Shown: one piece after another, positions 46,325-57,584 of the stretch
How the letters are laid out: every line of letters begins with the position of its first letter
Numbering within the stretch: the first letter of the stretch is position 1
Assembly: GCF_023856365.1 (NCBI RefSeq)
Contig: NC_064539.1
Span: 22,695,019 to 22,759,018 of the forward strand
Length of the DNA stretch: 64,000 nucleotides
Reading direction: 5' to 3'
Source: Brienomyrus brachyistius
Lineage: Eukaryota > Chordata > Actinopteri > Osteoglossiformes > Mormyridae
The notes under the pieces: generated by a model
Told to the model about the DNA's origin: nothing
Database searches by the model: none
The model's input: only the letters and a program-made list of their open reading frames with translations
Translations under genes and position numbers: made by a program

Positions 46325-47439
46325 GTCTTCAGCTTTGAGTCATTTTCAGATGCTATGAAGATGTGGCTCTCTTTCCCCTGCTCTAATCCTCTTATGGATG
46401 GGCTTATTTTTATGCCTCGTATAGGCAGGGAAAATTTCAAATACTGACAGCAGTTTGGCCACTACCACCGAAACAGTATAAATGCAAATAGCAATAGGCT
46501 TTATGTCCCTTTTGATACCAATGCACAGATACTGATTTATGCAGAAATATCTGTACGGTCAGTGACTCTGAGTAAATCGCTCCAGACTCATTGTTTCATG
46601 CTCGTTACATTTGGTCCATATATGTATTTTTTGTGGTAACATAACCACTGTTCCTCAACTGCCAAAGAATCTCAAACATCTCTTTAGGGGCTGTTTCGTA
46701 CATGGAAAACAGATTCCTTCACGTGACCGTAATTCCAAACCACTCATAAATTACACATAATGGGTCCAATCCATCATTAAGTTGTTCCACGCTCGTTTTT
46801 TTTTTTTTTTCCTAATTCCCAAACTGGATTCGGACATTTGGAATATGTATGTATGGTTATAGGATGGAATTTCCTTGCAGAGAACTCCTCTCGAGGGTTA
46901 GTCGCCCTTGGAAAGGCAATAAAATGGCTAGCCCAGCTCTCCAGAGCAGCTGTCAGATCAGCCACGAACAGCCAGAAACTTCTGGTTCTATCTTGTTTTT
47001 CTTGCCAAATTGGGTTCCAACCTGAGATTGCGGTGTCACTCTGGATATTAATTGGATCCCAGCTGCGGGGGTGAGGAGCGCGCATTTTATCAGCCCCTAA
47101 TTGATGCTCCCATTTAGCCGGTTGTCAGAGCAGAGCTGCTCCCTCTCTGTTGCGGTTGGCAGGGGTTCAGGCAAGGAGCGCTGGGGTTGCGTGGGTTTTT
47201 TTCAGCCTCTGGGTCTTTGTACCCCTGTGGCAGGCCCTGTGTCACACCATTGGCACCTCGCTGTGTTTATTGGTGTTAAAAGTAAACATTCGCTGGTATC
47301 GAGCAGTGCTTGGTGATGCTTTCATGATGCCCTTCGGCCTCTCTGCAGCAACTTGAAAATGGATCACTGCCCCCGCCTTTGGAGGCATGAAGAGTGGAAA
47401 TATTAGAAAAGGAATTAACAGTTTTTTTTTTTTCACGCC
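46325..47439. other. Non-coding stretch
   Basis: T-run of about 15 at 46797-46811 and T12 near 47421. Open frames up to 102 codons lack recognisable domains. Nothing else supported. Confidence 0.5.
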
Positions 47440-48350
47440 TGTAGCAGGGAGGCTTCCACGAACCAGTTACTGAGCCCTCAGCATGCTGTAACGGGGAGGC
47501 CACTGTTGGCCCCTTAGCATGCTGTAGCAGGGAGGTCGCCATGAGGCCGCCGTCGGGCCCTTAGCGTGCTGTAGCAGGGAGGTCGTCATGAGGCCGCCGT
47601 CGGGCCCTTAGCGTGCTGTAGCAGGGAGGTCGTCATGAGGCCGCCGTCGGGCCCTTAGCGTGCTGTAGCAGGGAGGTCGTCATGAGGCCGCCGTCGGGCC
47701 CTTAGCGTGCTGTAGCAGGGAGGTCGTCATGAGGCCGCCGTCGGGCCCTTAGCGTGCTGTAGCAGGGAGGTCGTCATGAGGCCGCCGTCGGGCCCTTAGC
47801 GTGCTGTAGCAGGGAGGTCGTCATGAGGCCGCCGTCGGGCCCTTAGCGTGCTGTAGCAGGGAGGTCGTCATGAGGCCGCCGTCGGGCCCTTAGCGTGCTG
47901 TAGCAGGGAGGTCGTCATGAGGCCGCCGTCGGGCCCTTAGCGTGCTGTAGCAGGGAGGTCGCCATGAGGCTGCCGTCGGGCCCTTAGGCTGTAGCAGGGA
48001 GGTCGCCATGAGGCCGCCGTCGGGCCCTTAGCGTGCTGTAGCAGGGAGGTCGTCATGAGGCCGCCGTCGGGCCCTTAGCGTGCTGTAGCAGGGAGGTCGC
48101 CATGAGGCCGCCGTCGGGCCCTTAGCGTGCTGTAGCAGGGAGGTCGTCATGAGGCCGCCGTCGGGCCCTTAGCAGGCTGTAGCAGGGAGGTCGTCATGAG
48201 GCCGCCGTCGGGCCCTTAGCAGGCTGTAGCAGGGAGGTCACCATGAGGCCGTCGGGCCCTTAGCAGGCTGTAGCAGGGAGGTCGCCATGAAGCAGTTGTC
48301 AGGCCCTTAGCATATTGTAGTGGGGAGGCTGTCGTTGGGCCCTTAGCATG
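47440..48350. repeat. 47-bp minisatellite, highly homogeneous
   Basis: About 19 copies of a 47-bp unit of the form GCGTGCTGTAGCAGGGAGGT then CGTCATGAGGCCGCCGTCGG then GCCCTTA. Starts are exactly 47 bp apart (for example 47581 and 47628). Copies from about 47520 to 47940 are almost identical. Edge copies are diverged (47440-47510 and 48240-48350), and one copy near 47985 has a 5-bp deletion. The near-identity of the centre suggests recent expansion. Confidence 0.96.
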
Positions 48351-48393
48351 CTCAGCTTTTACTGCCTTCCCTGACTGGCTGGCTTTATTCTCA

Positions 48394-48424
48394 TGGTGGT
48401 GGTGGTGGTGGGGGGGGGGGGGGG
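48394..48424. repeat. (TGG)6 followed by a G run
   Basis: Six TGG triplets run into about 13 G. G-quadruplex formation is plausible on this strand. Confidence 0.93.
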
Positions 48425-49316
48425 AGTGTAAATCCCATGCATGCTGGCAAGACCGAAAGTTTGTAATTGTTCATCGCTGATTTCCCCCATAATGCCCTGC
48501 TCTCCTTTTGTTGTTTCCAGAAGAAGCTTCCATACTCGCTGGATATATTTGGCATTTTTCATAGCTTGACTCAGGGCTGAATGCTAGATTTCTGGTCACT
48601 GTAACATAATGGTTGGTAGTTTAACATTTAGAGGTGCTGGTGTGGCCGGGCTGGGGATCACATGCTGTTTACAGAAACAACCCCTAAAAAGGTGTGCTGC
48701 TCGTTAGAGGGAAGCCTGTGCAGGGCTGTGCAGTTTGCTCATGCCGGCTGCATCACACCCGGTCTGCCTGGCTGGCAAGGGAAGTCAGCCACTGCTGCGT
48801 AAACAAGGCTGTTATTCCCGCCCCTACAATCGCAGCAGTGAGTACAGGCCTGTTTGAAAAGATCTAGCTTGTCTCAAAATTGCTGTCGACCTGACTGTCT
48901 AACATTTGAATTTAGGATGAAATAGCTTTACAGGAAATTTCACGCTCTTTGTATGAGTGATCACAGAGCTTTCAGTTGGGTGCAGACCCTGCAACAATGC
49001 ATTTCATCCTATGAAGGACACCTATTTTCCTTTTGTACTTTTTTAAACCGAACCGAAACTCTGAAACAAGAGAGCACTCTTTGCGTGACTGTGTTTTGTG
49101 GCTGTCATTAAGCAGGCATCCCTTAGCAACACGGTTAATGTTTAAAGCCCAACAATATCAACTTTGACACAGGGCCAAGTTAAACAAAAGCAGCATTTCC
49201 TAAAAAGCCAGTTTCATATTTCTCTGTAATTCCTTACCAACATAGAGCTAGACATGTAGGCTAATTATAAACACGCAGCTTGATCTGCGTCAGACTTCAG
49301 GAATGGTCCTGAACAG
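48425..49316. other. Non-coding stretch
   Basis: No gene or mobile element recognised. Only short open frames. Confidence 0.5.
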
Positions 49317-49400
49317 CAGGTGGCGTGGTGGTTAGAGAGCTTTCGAGCAAACTCTTGACAGTTGAGGGGCTCGATGCCCTGCACTGGAGAGTGCAGGAAA
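49317..49400 (+). mobile_element. SINE head fragment, plus strand
   Basis: GGTGGCGTGGTGGTTAGAGA is A-box-like and GGGGCTCGATGCCCTGCA, about 40 bp on, is B-box-like, as in the tRNA-derived head of fish SINEs. No recognisable tail follows. It is a truncated, diverged copy. Confidence 0.5.
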
Positions 49401-51369
49401 TGACAGGAAGGCAAACGTGAGCATGAAATCCCATTGGATAACAGCCTGCAAAGATAATTGTATATTTTTATTTCTCTAATATCGTCAAATTTCTTTTTAT
49501 GACTTGTGTGCCTGAAACATTAGTGTCTCATTACCCTTTTAATGTGAGTCTAATACACATGCAGATTCCTCCGTAATAAGGCAGGGAGTTCGATGTGTTC
49601 CACTGCGAGGGATTTAGATCTCTCACAACCGCTTAGCATCAGCTGTAAATTATAAAAAAAAATGAAAATGCAGATTTGCTGTCCAAGCGCAGCTGTGCAG
49701 TGTGATGCAGGTGTAATACGACGCCCTTTAAGGTAGAGCCGCTTCCATTAAGGGAACTGTGAAATAAGAAGAGAGCAGCATGTAAACTGATCCAGATGTG
49801 TGCCAGACCAAGCATATTGTGCCATTTTAGTTTAATGACGCTTGTTTGATCGCCTGGGCACCTTGTAACTATGTAAAATGCATTTTAATGGTCAGCATTA
49901 TTCCCATTAATGACAGCCGGTTTAATAGCCATCAGAAGTGGCTCGTGAGCCATTGATGGGGCTTCAGGTTCCTCAGTTGCGCAGCTGCAGTAACGTTAGC
50001 CCGTATGCTTCCAGTTGCGCAGCTGAAACTCTCATCCAAAGTTACAGTTTTAATCCTTTTGTATAGCTGGCAGTTAGAGCTACAGTATAGGGTCCTGCTG
50101 TGCTGCCCTGACGCAGCTCTCTGCCGACGTAGCCTTGCAGCTCAGCGAATCCGAGCAGGTCCTCGTCATAAACGCCACTGCAGTTCCTACAGATCGGCAG
50201 CAGACGGCATTTGGGTTAAGGGGACGGCCATGCTTCATGCTATGGGAGTGGCCCCGCTGTGGCGCAAATCGCTTAACCTCAGTTGCCCCGGTTAAGCAGA
50301 AGGGGCAGCTGCTTTGGAAAAACCGGCAAGCAACGTAACGTGAGCAGTGCGACAGGCAGAGGGGAAAACCTGTGGGACGAATGGCGAGGGAATGCAAAGT
50401 GGAAAGTATTCCATGTAAATGTCTGTCGGAGCCATGAAAGCCCATGGGCCCAGTGCCAGGCGAAGCATGCAGCCTATTGGGCCTTATTCTCTGTGGATGA
50501 GACCTTCTTATAGGAAAGAAAGGGGTGTTTGGTGTCGGGACTTAGCAGCACAGTATTGGCATTTACTCTATACCCCCCCCCCCCCCATTTTTCAACCTTC
50601 AATGGCCTGTTATATGGGGATTTCCAGGACAGCAGTTTAGCGGGTCTGTCACCCTCATAATCCCAAATGGCAGTGCCCACAACTCATCTCCCCTAACAGT
50701 CACACGAAGAGGCTGGTGACAGAGGGGGCCCTTTGCGCGGAGGCTTTGTGCCGGCATGACATGAAGCACTGCCAGGTGGACACTAGGGGACAATGACGAG
50801 CAGCGGCTGTCGGTTCAAACGGGTCCCCCTCCCAGGTAGTGCCGGCAGCAGCTCCTACGTTGTGCAGGTCCGCATGGGGAGACGGGGGATGGAGCGGGGA
50901 GGAGGGGGGCATAAGGCACAGGCTCTGCTTAACAGGGACGGACAGATGTGCCGGGTCATGGGCAGTGTTACATTCCTGCTGGCGAGAAAGCAGCCCTCAA
51001 CACGCCCACGTGTAGCCGTCCGAGGTGCCTGTTTAGAGCTCACCGGTTGGATGAAGGGAAGTGAGAGTCCCTCCCTACATGTGGAGCTGGTTACCGTCTC
51101 AGCCAGCAGGGAGCCATCTTTAAACCGAGGCAGGTAGCCATGGAACGAGTCTTTGATTTATAAAGTTTGTGCAAGTTGGGAGTAAGGTCATGCCCCAAGG
51201 TGATGGGATACTTTGTTACTTTAGCTGATGGGACAATAAAGACTATAATGACTGATTCTTAAACCTCCCTTTAAAAAAAAGAAAGAAAAAAATTTAGAGA
51301 GGAATTTTACTGGGTGATTTTAACTTGACACTGAGCTTAGCCATGTTAGCTCTGGGCTCTAAAAGTAGC
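49401..51369. other. Non-coding stretch
   Basis: Open frames up to 121 codons (50080-50445, minus) without recognisable domains. A C14 homopolymer is at 50573-50586. The part 49820-49935 contains AAAATGCATTTTAATGGTCA and TTCCCATTAATGACAGCC and may be a conserved non-coding block. Confidence 0.45.
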
Positions 51370-51722
51370 TGTCCCAGTACCAAACCTAATTGCGAGTCAT
51401 GCAGATGTGTGTCCCAGTACCAAACACAAATGCGAGGCATGCGGATGTGTCAACACAAATGCGAGGCATGCGGATGTGTGTTCCAACACCAAACCCAAAT
51501 GCGAGGCATGCAGATGTGTGTCCCAGCACCAAACCCAAATGCGAGGCATGCAGATGTGTGTCCCAGCACCAAACCCAAATGCGAGGCATGCAGATGTGTG
51601 TCCCAACACCAAACACAAATGTGAGGCATGCAGATGTGTGTCCAAACATGAAACGCTAATACGAGGCATGCAGATACGTGTCCCAACACCAAACCCAAAT
51701 GCGAGGCATGCGGATGTGTGCT
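51370..51722. repeat. 40-bp minisatellite
   Basis: About nine copies of a 40-bp unit of the form GCGAGGCATGCAGATGTGTG then TCCCAGCACCAAACCCAAAT, at exact 40-bp spacing (51501, 51541, 51581). One copy near 51450 is shortened by about 13 bp. Both strands have artefactual open frames of 82-138 codons. Confidence 0.95.
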
Positions 51723-52928
51723 GTTTCCTCCCAGGATTCCTTGTTTTCAGATGAAACCACAGTGAATTTTCAGACTTCAAAACATGCACGAAAATTAAAA
51801 CATGCATAAACAAGAAACGGTACGTAATTCACTTTCCCATTTTCTGACAATGAGAAAATTAAAACTAATTTTGTTTTTGGAATACTGCCATTTATGGCCT
51901 ATGTGGGATTAGAAATATGAGCTTTTCCAAAACTGAAATTACTTAGTTTGTTTAAGCATTTATCTTTTTTATGTAAGCTGCAGTGAAAATAATTTAATTG
52001 GAAGGATTAATAAGGTCTGCTCTTGACAAAACTTCTTCATCAAATGGTTTATCCTCACAGCAAATTGCTGTATATTTATGTTTTGCATAAATTGCTCCTT
52101 ATTAGGGTATCGGGTCATAAAATGGAGGTTATTCTCAAAACCGCTTTGATCTAATGGAGAAGACTTCGGCTTTGGCTTTTGAGAGGCTAAATGGTTAATA
52201 AAGTGCTGTCCACCCTGAGGAGGAAAGTTCTGGACATCCGGTAATAAGCTACCAGAAACTCGGGCGTCCCTGAGCCCCCTTGGGGCTGACAGAGAGCCCC
52301 ATGCAGGGCAGAATGTGCCAATGTCTTGTCACATTTCTGCTTCCTAGAGCAGATAAGGCAGTAGTTGGAGGCCTGTGGATCAGCTGGCCAGCCGGCATAA
52401 AGGCCCGGGCACCGAGGATGCCATTTCCCGCTGTTGGGGCCCTGCAGATCTCTGGAAGGGGCCTCATTTGGGGAACCAGTGTGGACAGTCGGGGAAGGGG
52501 CTCTCTAGCCAATCAGCAGGGAACGTCAGTACTTATCAGTCTGCATGCTGACAATGGCCCCTCTCTCTGCTTTTAGGGGGAATCTCCTGGGTCGAGGAAT
52601 AGGTGCCATTTGGACATGAAGGACACAAGAGCTTGTTAGTGAATCCCTGGGTGAGGTGCACTTCTCTCAGAAGAAAATAGCTTCAGAGAGGCTGCAGTCC
52701 TAGTACCTCTCAGCTGCACTGTAACATGGAGAACAGAATCCTAAGGATGTTTTCAAGACATCTGCTGCCTTCAAAGGTAAAGGACAAATGGCTGATGTGA
52801 GCAACAAGTTCCCATCAAAGAAATGTCACATTCAGAATCACGTCTCTGTGCATATGCACTCGCACAGCTGCAGAGCTTTGTTATGCTTCAGGATAGCCCT
52901 TTGTTCTGTCTCACGGGATTAGGTGATT
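51723..52928. other. Non-coding stretch
   Basis: AT-rich up to about 52200, then mixed composition. Open frames under 100 codons. Nothing recognised. Confidence 0.5.
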
Positions 52929-53012
52929 GCTGTGCTGTGCCGTGCCGTGCCGTGCTGTGCTGTGCTGTGCTGTGCTGTGCTGTGCCGTGCCGTGCTGTGC
53001 TGTGCTGTGCTG
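52929..53012. repeat. (GTGCT/GTGCC)n pentanucleotide array
   Basis: About 17 pentamers alternating between GTGCT and GTGCC blocks. The two CCGTG blocks sit symmetrically, suggesting internal duplication. Confidence 0.95.
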
Positions 53013-53477
53013 TCTCGGTGTAACACAGCTTTCTCCCTCAGTGGTGACCTGCATGTTCCGATAGAGGATCCTCTTCTGAACAGCTGCTCACCTACCAAGT
53101 CACACCACATCCTTACCATCTCCAAGTTTGTCACCCTTTGATGTAGAATGCTACCTGCTTCAGTGTGGACCCAAAGATGCAGGTTAAGAGTTTATATTGG
53201 GTGTTAGGGTTATACAACTGGGCCCCCCAGGTGTGATGGCCATGAGGATAAAGATAGCTGGCAGGGTTTAGTTTTGGGAGATACACAGACCTAATCTCTT
53301 CCTTATAGCTTGGGGGTCTCCCATAAATCCTGAGCTGAGCGAGCTTCCAATCCAGAGACGTTAGCCGAGTTGGATCGCTTTGATGCTTAAGCCAAAGTCC
53401 GGTCTACGGATGATCTGGGAGAACGATATGCAGAATGGCACAGATGAAAGGTCTGCTTGTCTAGCAGGTGGGTTTTA
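53013..53477. other. Non-coding spacer
   Basis: Between two tandem arrays. No gene or element recognised. Confidence 0.5.
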
Positions 53478-53795
53478 CAGTAGAGTACTGTGCATTGGAA
53501 TGTAGAGTAGAGTACTGTGCATTGGTATGTAGAGTAGAGTACTGTGCATTGGTATGTAGAGTGAAGTACTGTGCATTGGAATGTAGCGTACTGTGCATTG
53601 GAATGTAGCGTACTGTGCATTGGAATGTAGCGTAGAGTACTGTGCATTGGTATGTAGTGTAGACTACTGTGCATTGGAATGTAGAGTAGACTACTGTGCA
53701 TTGGAATGTAGTGTAGAGGATTGTGCATTGGTATGTGGAGTAGAGGACTGTGCATTGGTATGTAGGATAGAGTGCTGTGAATTGGTATGCAGCGC
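53478..53795. repeat. 27-bp minisatellite with shortened units
   Basis: About 12 copies built on GTACTGTGCATTGGAATGTA plus GAGTAGA. Spacing is 27 bp early (53487, 53514) and drops to 22 bp for two units near 53590-53612 where the GTAGA segment is lost. The plus and minus strands carry artefactual frames of 71 and 122 codons. Confidence 0.93.
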
Positions 53796-53963
53796 GATCA
53801 GAAACTGATCATCAGAAATTGACATTAAGGGGGGATGTTCTTGGGAATATAGTGAGCAGTTTTATCATAGCATGGGAAGTTTAAAGCACATAAGGCTCTT
53901 TGAAAAGAGCAACTGTGGAAGATAAAAAAAAATCACTACCACTATTTGTAGTTGACCAACCCT

Positions 53964-54676
53964 TGTAATAATTCAAGTTAAGACCTTGTAAGGGAAAGTT
54001 TCTTTAATAGGCAGGAAAGAAGCAAAAGTGAGTGTCCCCATCCCAAGGTGGTGATACAGTAATTAAAGATACACAACAGCTTATATACCTTTTCCAAGCT
54101 TCCCTAAAAAGCATATCGATATTATGATTGGCTGCTTCTGTGGAAAGCATTTCACCTGTCAGAAAGCTCATTACCTATGATTGGCTAATACTTTGAGAGT
54201 CAATGATGATTGGTTGCTACATCAAGTGGCACATCATTACTCCTAGTTGCCTTGGTTACCCCCTTAGTTACCCAGTGCCATAACGGTGACCATAACCCCA
54301 CTTCTGCATATCTGTCTTGTCTTAGCACACCCTGCACTGCCGGACCACCTTATGCTTCCTCACTCATGGGTTGTCACAAACCCACCCAACATCCAATCTA
54401 TTCCCCATAGCTAATTAGCATTGCTACTACTGTTATCTTAAGCTAATATGTTCCTTATGCATACAAAATCTTGTGCATTAACATAGCTTATCATATTGCA
54501 ATACATGCTCTATAGCATAGCATCCTCTTTTGCAACAAACATCTTCTACTTAAGTCTGGCCTCTCTTCTTGTGACTTCTGTACCTCTCCCAGCTTCAGCC
54601 AGTTACTCTTCTCTCAACAGACACATGATGTAACCACAGGTTTCCTGTTGCTTCTATTTATCAGCCTGCTTGCCCA
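53964..54676 (-). mobile_element. Probable solo LTR of an endogenous retrovirus, minus strand
   Basis: Read on the minus strand, three CCAATCAT motifs (forward ATGATTGG at 54124, 54177 and 54206) are followed by a TATA box (GTATATAAGC, forward 54079-54088). An ATTAAA polyadenylation-type signal comes next (forward 54003-54008), and the element ends in CA (forward TG at 53964). This U3-R-U5 order and spacing is that of a retroviral LTR. The far boundary is uncertain, 54541 to 54676. At 54676 the flanks show a matching CCCT (53960-53963 and 54677-54680). I see no gag, pol or env sequence, so it appears to be a recombined solo LTR. The family is not identified. Confidence 0.55.
54079..54088 (-). 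promoter_or_regulatory. TATA box of the putative LTR promoter
   Basis: GTATATAAGC on the minus strand, about 36 bp downstream of the nearest CCAAT motif. Transcription would run toward lower coordinates. Whether it is active is unknown. Confidence 0.5.
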
Positions 54677-55019
54677 CCCTGCGACCCAGCCGTTTGCGAC
54701 TAAGCCCAGAGTACGTGTCGGAGAACGAGCCCACACATCTTGCATACTTCGCGAACACATCACACATTTATCTTCATATCTAAAGCCTAAGACATTGACT
54801 GCAAACCCATATTGCCTCCCTCCCATCCAAACCCATCAGCTCGCCTTCCACACGACATTGGGCGGGGCTTGGCACGTTCAGTTTTGCCATGTGGCACTGT
54901 CGTATTTTTTTCTGAGATCATGTGGAAGTTTTCTTGAATGATAAGAAGAAGGGAGTGAGGGAAGGAGATGGTTACTGCCTGGCTCCCTGCACAGCCTCAC
55001 CCGCCCGTGAGACCCCAGG

Positions 55020-55185
55020 CGGGTCCCTCTCCTGTCTCCGGACTTCCTGTCGGCTGGAACACAGGAAAGGAAGGCGGAGCGGGCCGGGTGATTTAAGCCG
55101 CCGGAGGGCGCCTGGCATTTCCGGGAGCGCTCGCAAATCTCACCTGAGCGGCGGAGGAAATAACACCGGCTAAACGACGCGCTAT
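55020..55185. promoter_or_regulatory. Small CpG-rich cluster
   Basis: About 18 CpG in 165 bp, for example GGCGGAGCGGGCCGGG and GAGCGCTCGC, in a window where CpG is otherwise sparse. This could mark an unmethylated regulatory element or distant promoter. No TATA box, first exon or splice donor is convincing nearby. Confidence 0.3.
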
Positions 55186-55211
55186 GAGTAAGATGAGAAG
55201 AGCCAGAATTT

Positions 55212-55231
55212 GGGGGGGGGGGGGGGGGGGG
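55212..55231. repeat. G20 homopolymer
   Basis: Twenty consecutive G, the longest G run in the window. Confidence 0.95.
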
Positions 55232-56625
55232 CTCTTGAAAGCCTCACACATTCATCAAAAACTGTAGAAACCAAAACAGACTTAGAGTTTAAATCATATG
55301 GAGCTATTTAAGGTAGACTAAATACAGCCCTATATACCTGCCATATAAAACTGGAAAAATAGAATCTCTATTAATAATACAGACTCAGCAGGGGATACTT
55401 AGTCATAGGCTGTGATATATACTCGCGTATAGATGCGGTGCGCGATCTCTAGGTATTTCGAGCTGTTACATTGCGGTGGGGGTGTGGGGGGCATATTTCA
55501 GGTCACTGATGTGTGTCTGCCTGGGGAGGCGGGCTGGGAGGCGTCTCCTCACAATGCACTGTGAATATTTACACCTGCTTTAAGAACACTAAAGGATCCA
55601 GCTGCGGGGCAGACCAGAAAGGGAATTGCTGTTATACCTTTGAGGGAAGTGCTTTGGGTTTGCTTCAGCAGATAAGCAGCCAGACAACATCAGACTGGGC
55701 AACCGTGACTGGCCACGACAGTCTTTTAAGCTTTGTTTCGCAGGCATGTTGGAGTCATAAGCAATAGGCAGGGATCTCGACCTGCCTAGTGCTACATTTT
55801 AGCGTTTTTGGGGTATTTGACCCTCTGAAATAAGGGGACTGAGCAGCATGTTGTGTTTCCAGCAGTAAAAACAAAAGTAGCACTTCCAGATTTTACACCA
55901 GGCTTGAGAAATCTGAAAACCCTTGTGTAAGTTGCCCTTTTGCCCCTTCTGCGTGAGTCATTGCCCAGAGGTGACAGGGCACTATCAGAGAAGTGAGTAA
56001 CTGACTTCCCGCAATGTGGACCTTATCAGTGTGACCCGTCCAGTACAAAATCAGGTGTAATTGATAAATTGGCTTCTTTGTTCTCTGAAGTAGATTTCCT
56101 GGTGTGACTGATCAAACCGACAAGACAAATTTACTGTAAATACAGTCCATGTGTGGACACCCTCGCAAGGCACAATCAAAGCATCTCCCACCAAAGGCGC
56201 ACCAGATGTCCGGCAAATTTAGAAGTCTGATCCATCAGCACTGTCTGAGCTTGTCCAGGCCAGGGGACGCAGCTTTCCCTGGCCAGTGCTGATGCTGCTC
56301 CAGAGTGAAGAGAGTCAAGAGAGACCCAGGTCGTGGCCAGGGAATGTGGGTGTGGTGGTATGTCATAGGTCAAGCAGCTGAAATGGCCCAATCCTGTTGA
56401 GCTGCTGACCATGATACAGTCATGCAGAGGTAGCAGTGACTCTTCAGCAGGGACATTGGTGTGACCGCGAACATGGGAGGTAGGTTATCATGGCGTTCCA
56501 TGTGCCTAAAGAAGTGCAACGGTTATCACGGGGTATTTCTGAACTAATCCCATTCTAATTTATGTTCGATCGAGCTATATGTAGACGTAAATTAGAGGTA
56601 TACAGGCAGGAAGCGTATCGGAGAG

Positions 56626-56850
56626 AGACTGTGGAAGAGAAATGAAGGTAGAGAGAAGGTAGAAAGGCGGATAGATGGGCAGACGGGCAGAGAGACACGT
56701 AGGCAGTGAGACTGGGAGAGAGAGAGGCAGGTAGATAGAGAGAGACTGGGAGAGAGACATGTAGGTGGGCAGATAGGGAGAGAGAGACTGGGAGAGGCCA
56801 ACAGACAGTTGGCCGGAGAGAGACAGACACGCGGACAGAGAAACTGTGAG
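56626..56850. repeat. Imperfect AGAGAGACTGGGAG purine-rich repeat
   Basis: GAGAGACTGGGAGAGAGA-type units recur irregularly with GTAGGTGGGCAGATAGG between them. The minus strand reads CTCTCC-rich and holds artefactual Ser-Leu-Pro frames, including one of 146 codons. Confidence 0.8.
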
Positions 56851-57214
56851 AGTACGCAGTGAGCATCCTACTGGGCACCTCTCTCAGTAAAGCCTTTTGA
56901 TAATGGATAGAATTAACCCCCAGAGTTGTACAAATATTGCCAGTTCCTCGCTGTTCTCCAGACAAGCTGGCCTCACTTGACACATTCCCTCTCATTAAAG
57001 GCCATCTGTATTCACTTTGGTTGGTTTTAACAGTGCTTGTGGTTTGATTTAAAAGGTGTCCTTCACACCGGCCATCCTCGCTGGACTTTTAATACGCAGG
57101 ACTCCATTTCGGAAAAAGTGACAAGATTTTGGTCTGATCGAAAGGTCATCAGCGACAGCAGCCACCCCCGAAACAGCCTAGGGCACTTTCAGGCGCACAA
57201 GCCGCTCTGTAGTG

Positions 57215-57300
57215 CGTGCCTGCATGTGTGTGTGTGTCTGTGCATGCATGCGTGTGTGTGTGTGTGTGTGTGTGAGTGCGTGCGTGTATATATGCCTGCG
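57215..57300. repeat. GT-rich microsatellite with GCATGC interruptions
   Basis: Two GT tracts (the longer about 24 bp near 57251-57274) separated by GCATGCATGC. A 112-codon plus-strand frame crossing it is an artefact. Confidence 0.9.
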
Positions 57301-57552
57301 TGCTGGTGTGTGTCCGACTCCAATCTGCAGAGCAGTATGCTCTTGTGTGAATGCAGAGCAGAGTCTTTTCTCTAGGTAATGAAATCCATCCATCACTCTG
57401 GATCAGCCACACAGATTCTATGGGAATCCTCCCAAAAACATTGCTTAAGACCATTTGTATAATAATCTTCTGTGGCATGTCTGCATTGTTTTATGTTGTA
57501 AGTTTTTCTAATGGCATGTTACGCTTGTTTGGTATATTACCTGACTGTGACG

Positions 57553-57584
57553 TTTCTTTCTTTCTTTCTTTTTTTTTTTTTTTA
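57553..57584. repeat. (TTTC)n followed by T15
   Basis: Four TTTC units running into a T homopolymer. No retroposed body recognised on either side. Confidence 0.93.

Larger units (their letters stand above)
54677..56625. other. Non-coding stretch
   Basis: Open frames up to 97 codons, none recognised. A CpG-rich patch (55020-55185) and a G20 tract are listed separately. Confidence 0.5.
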
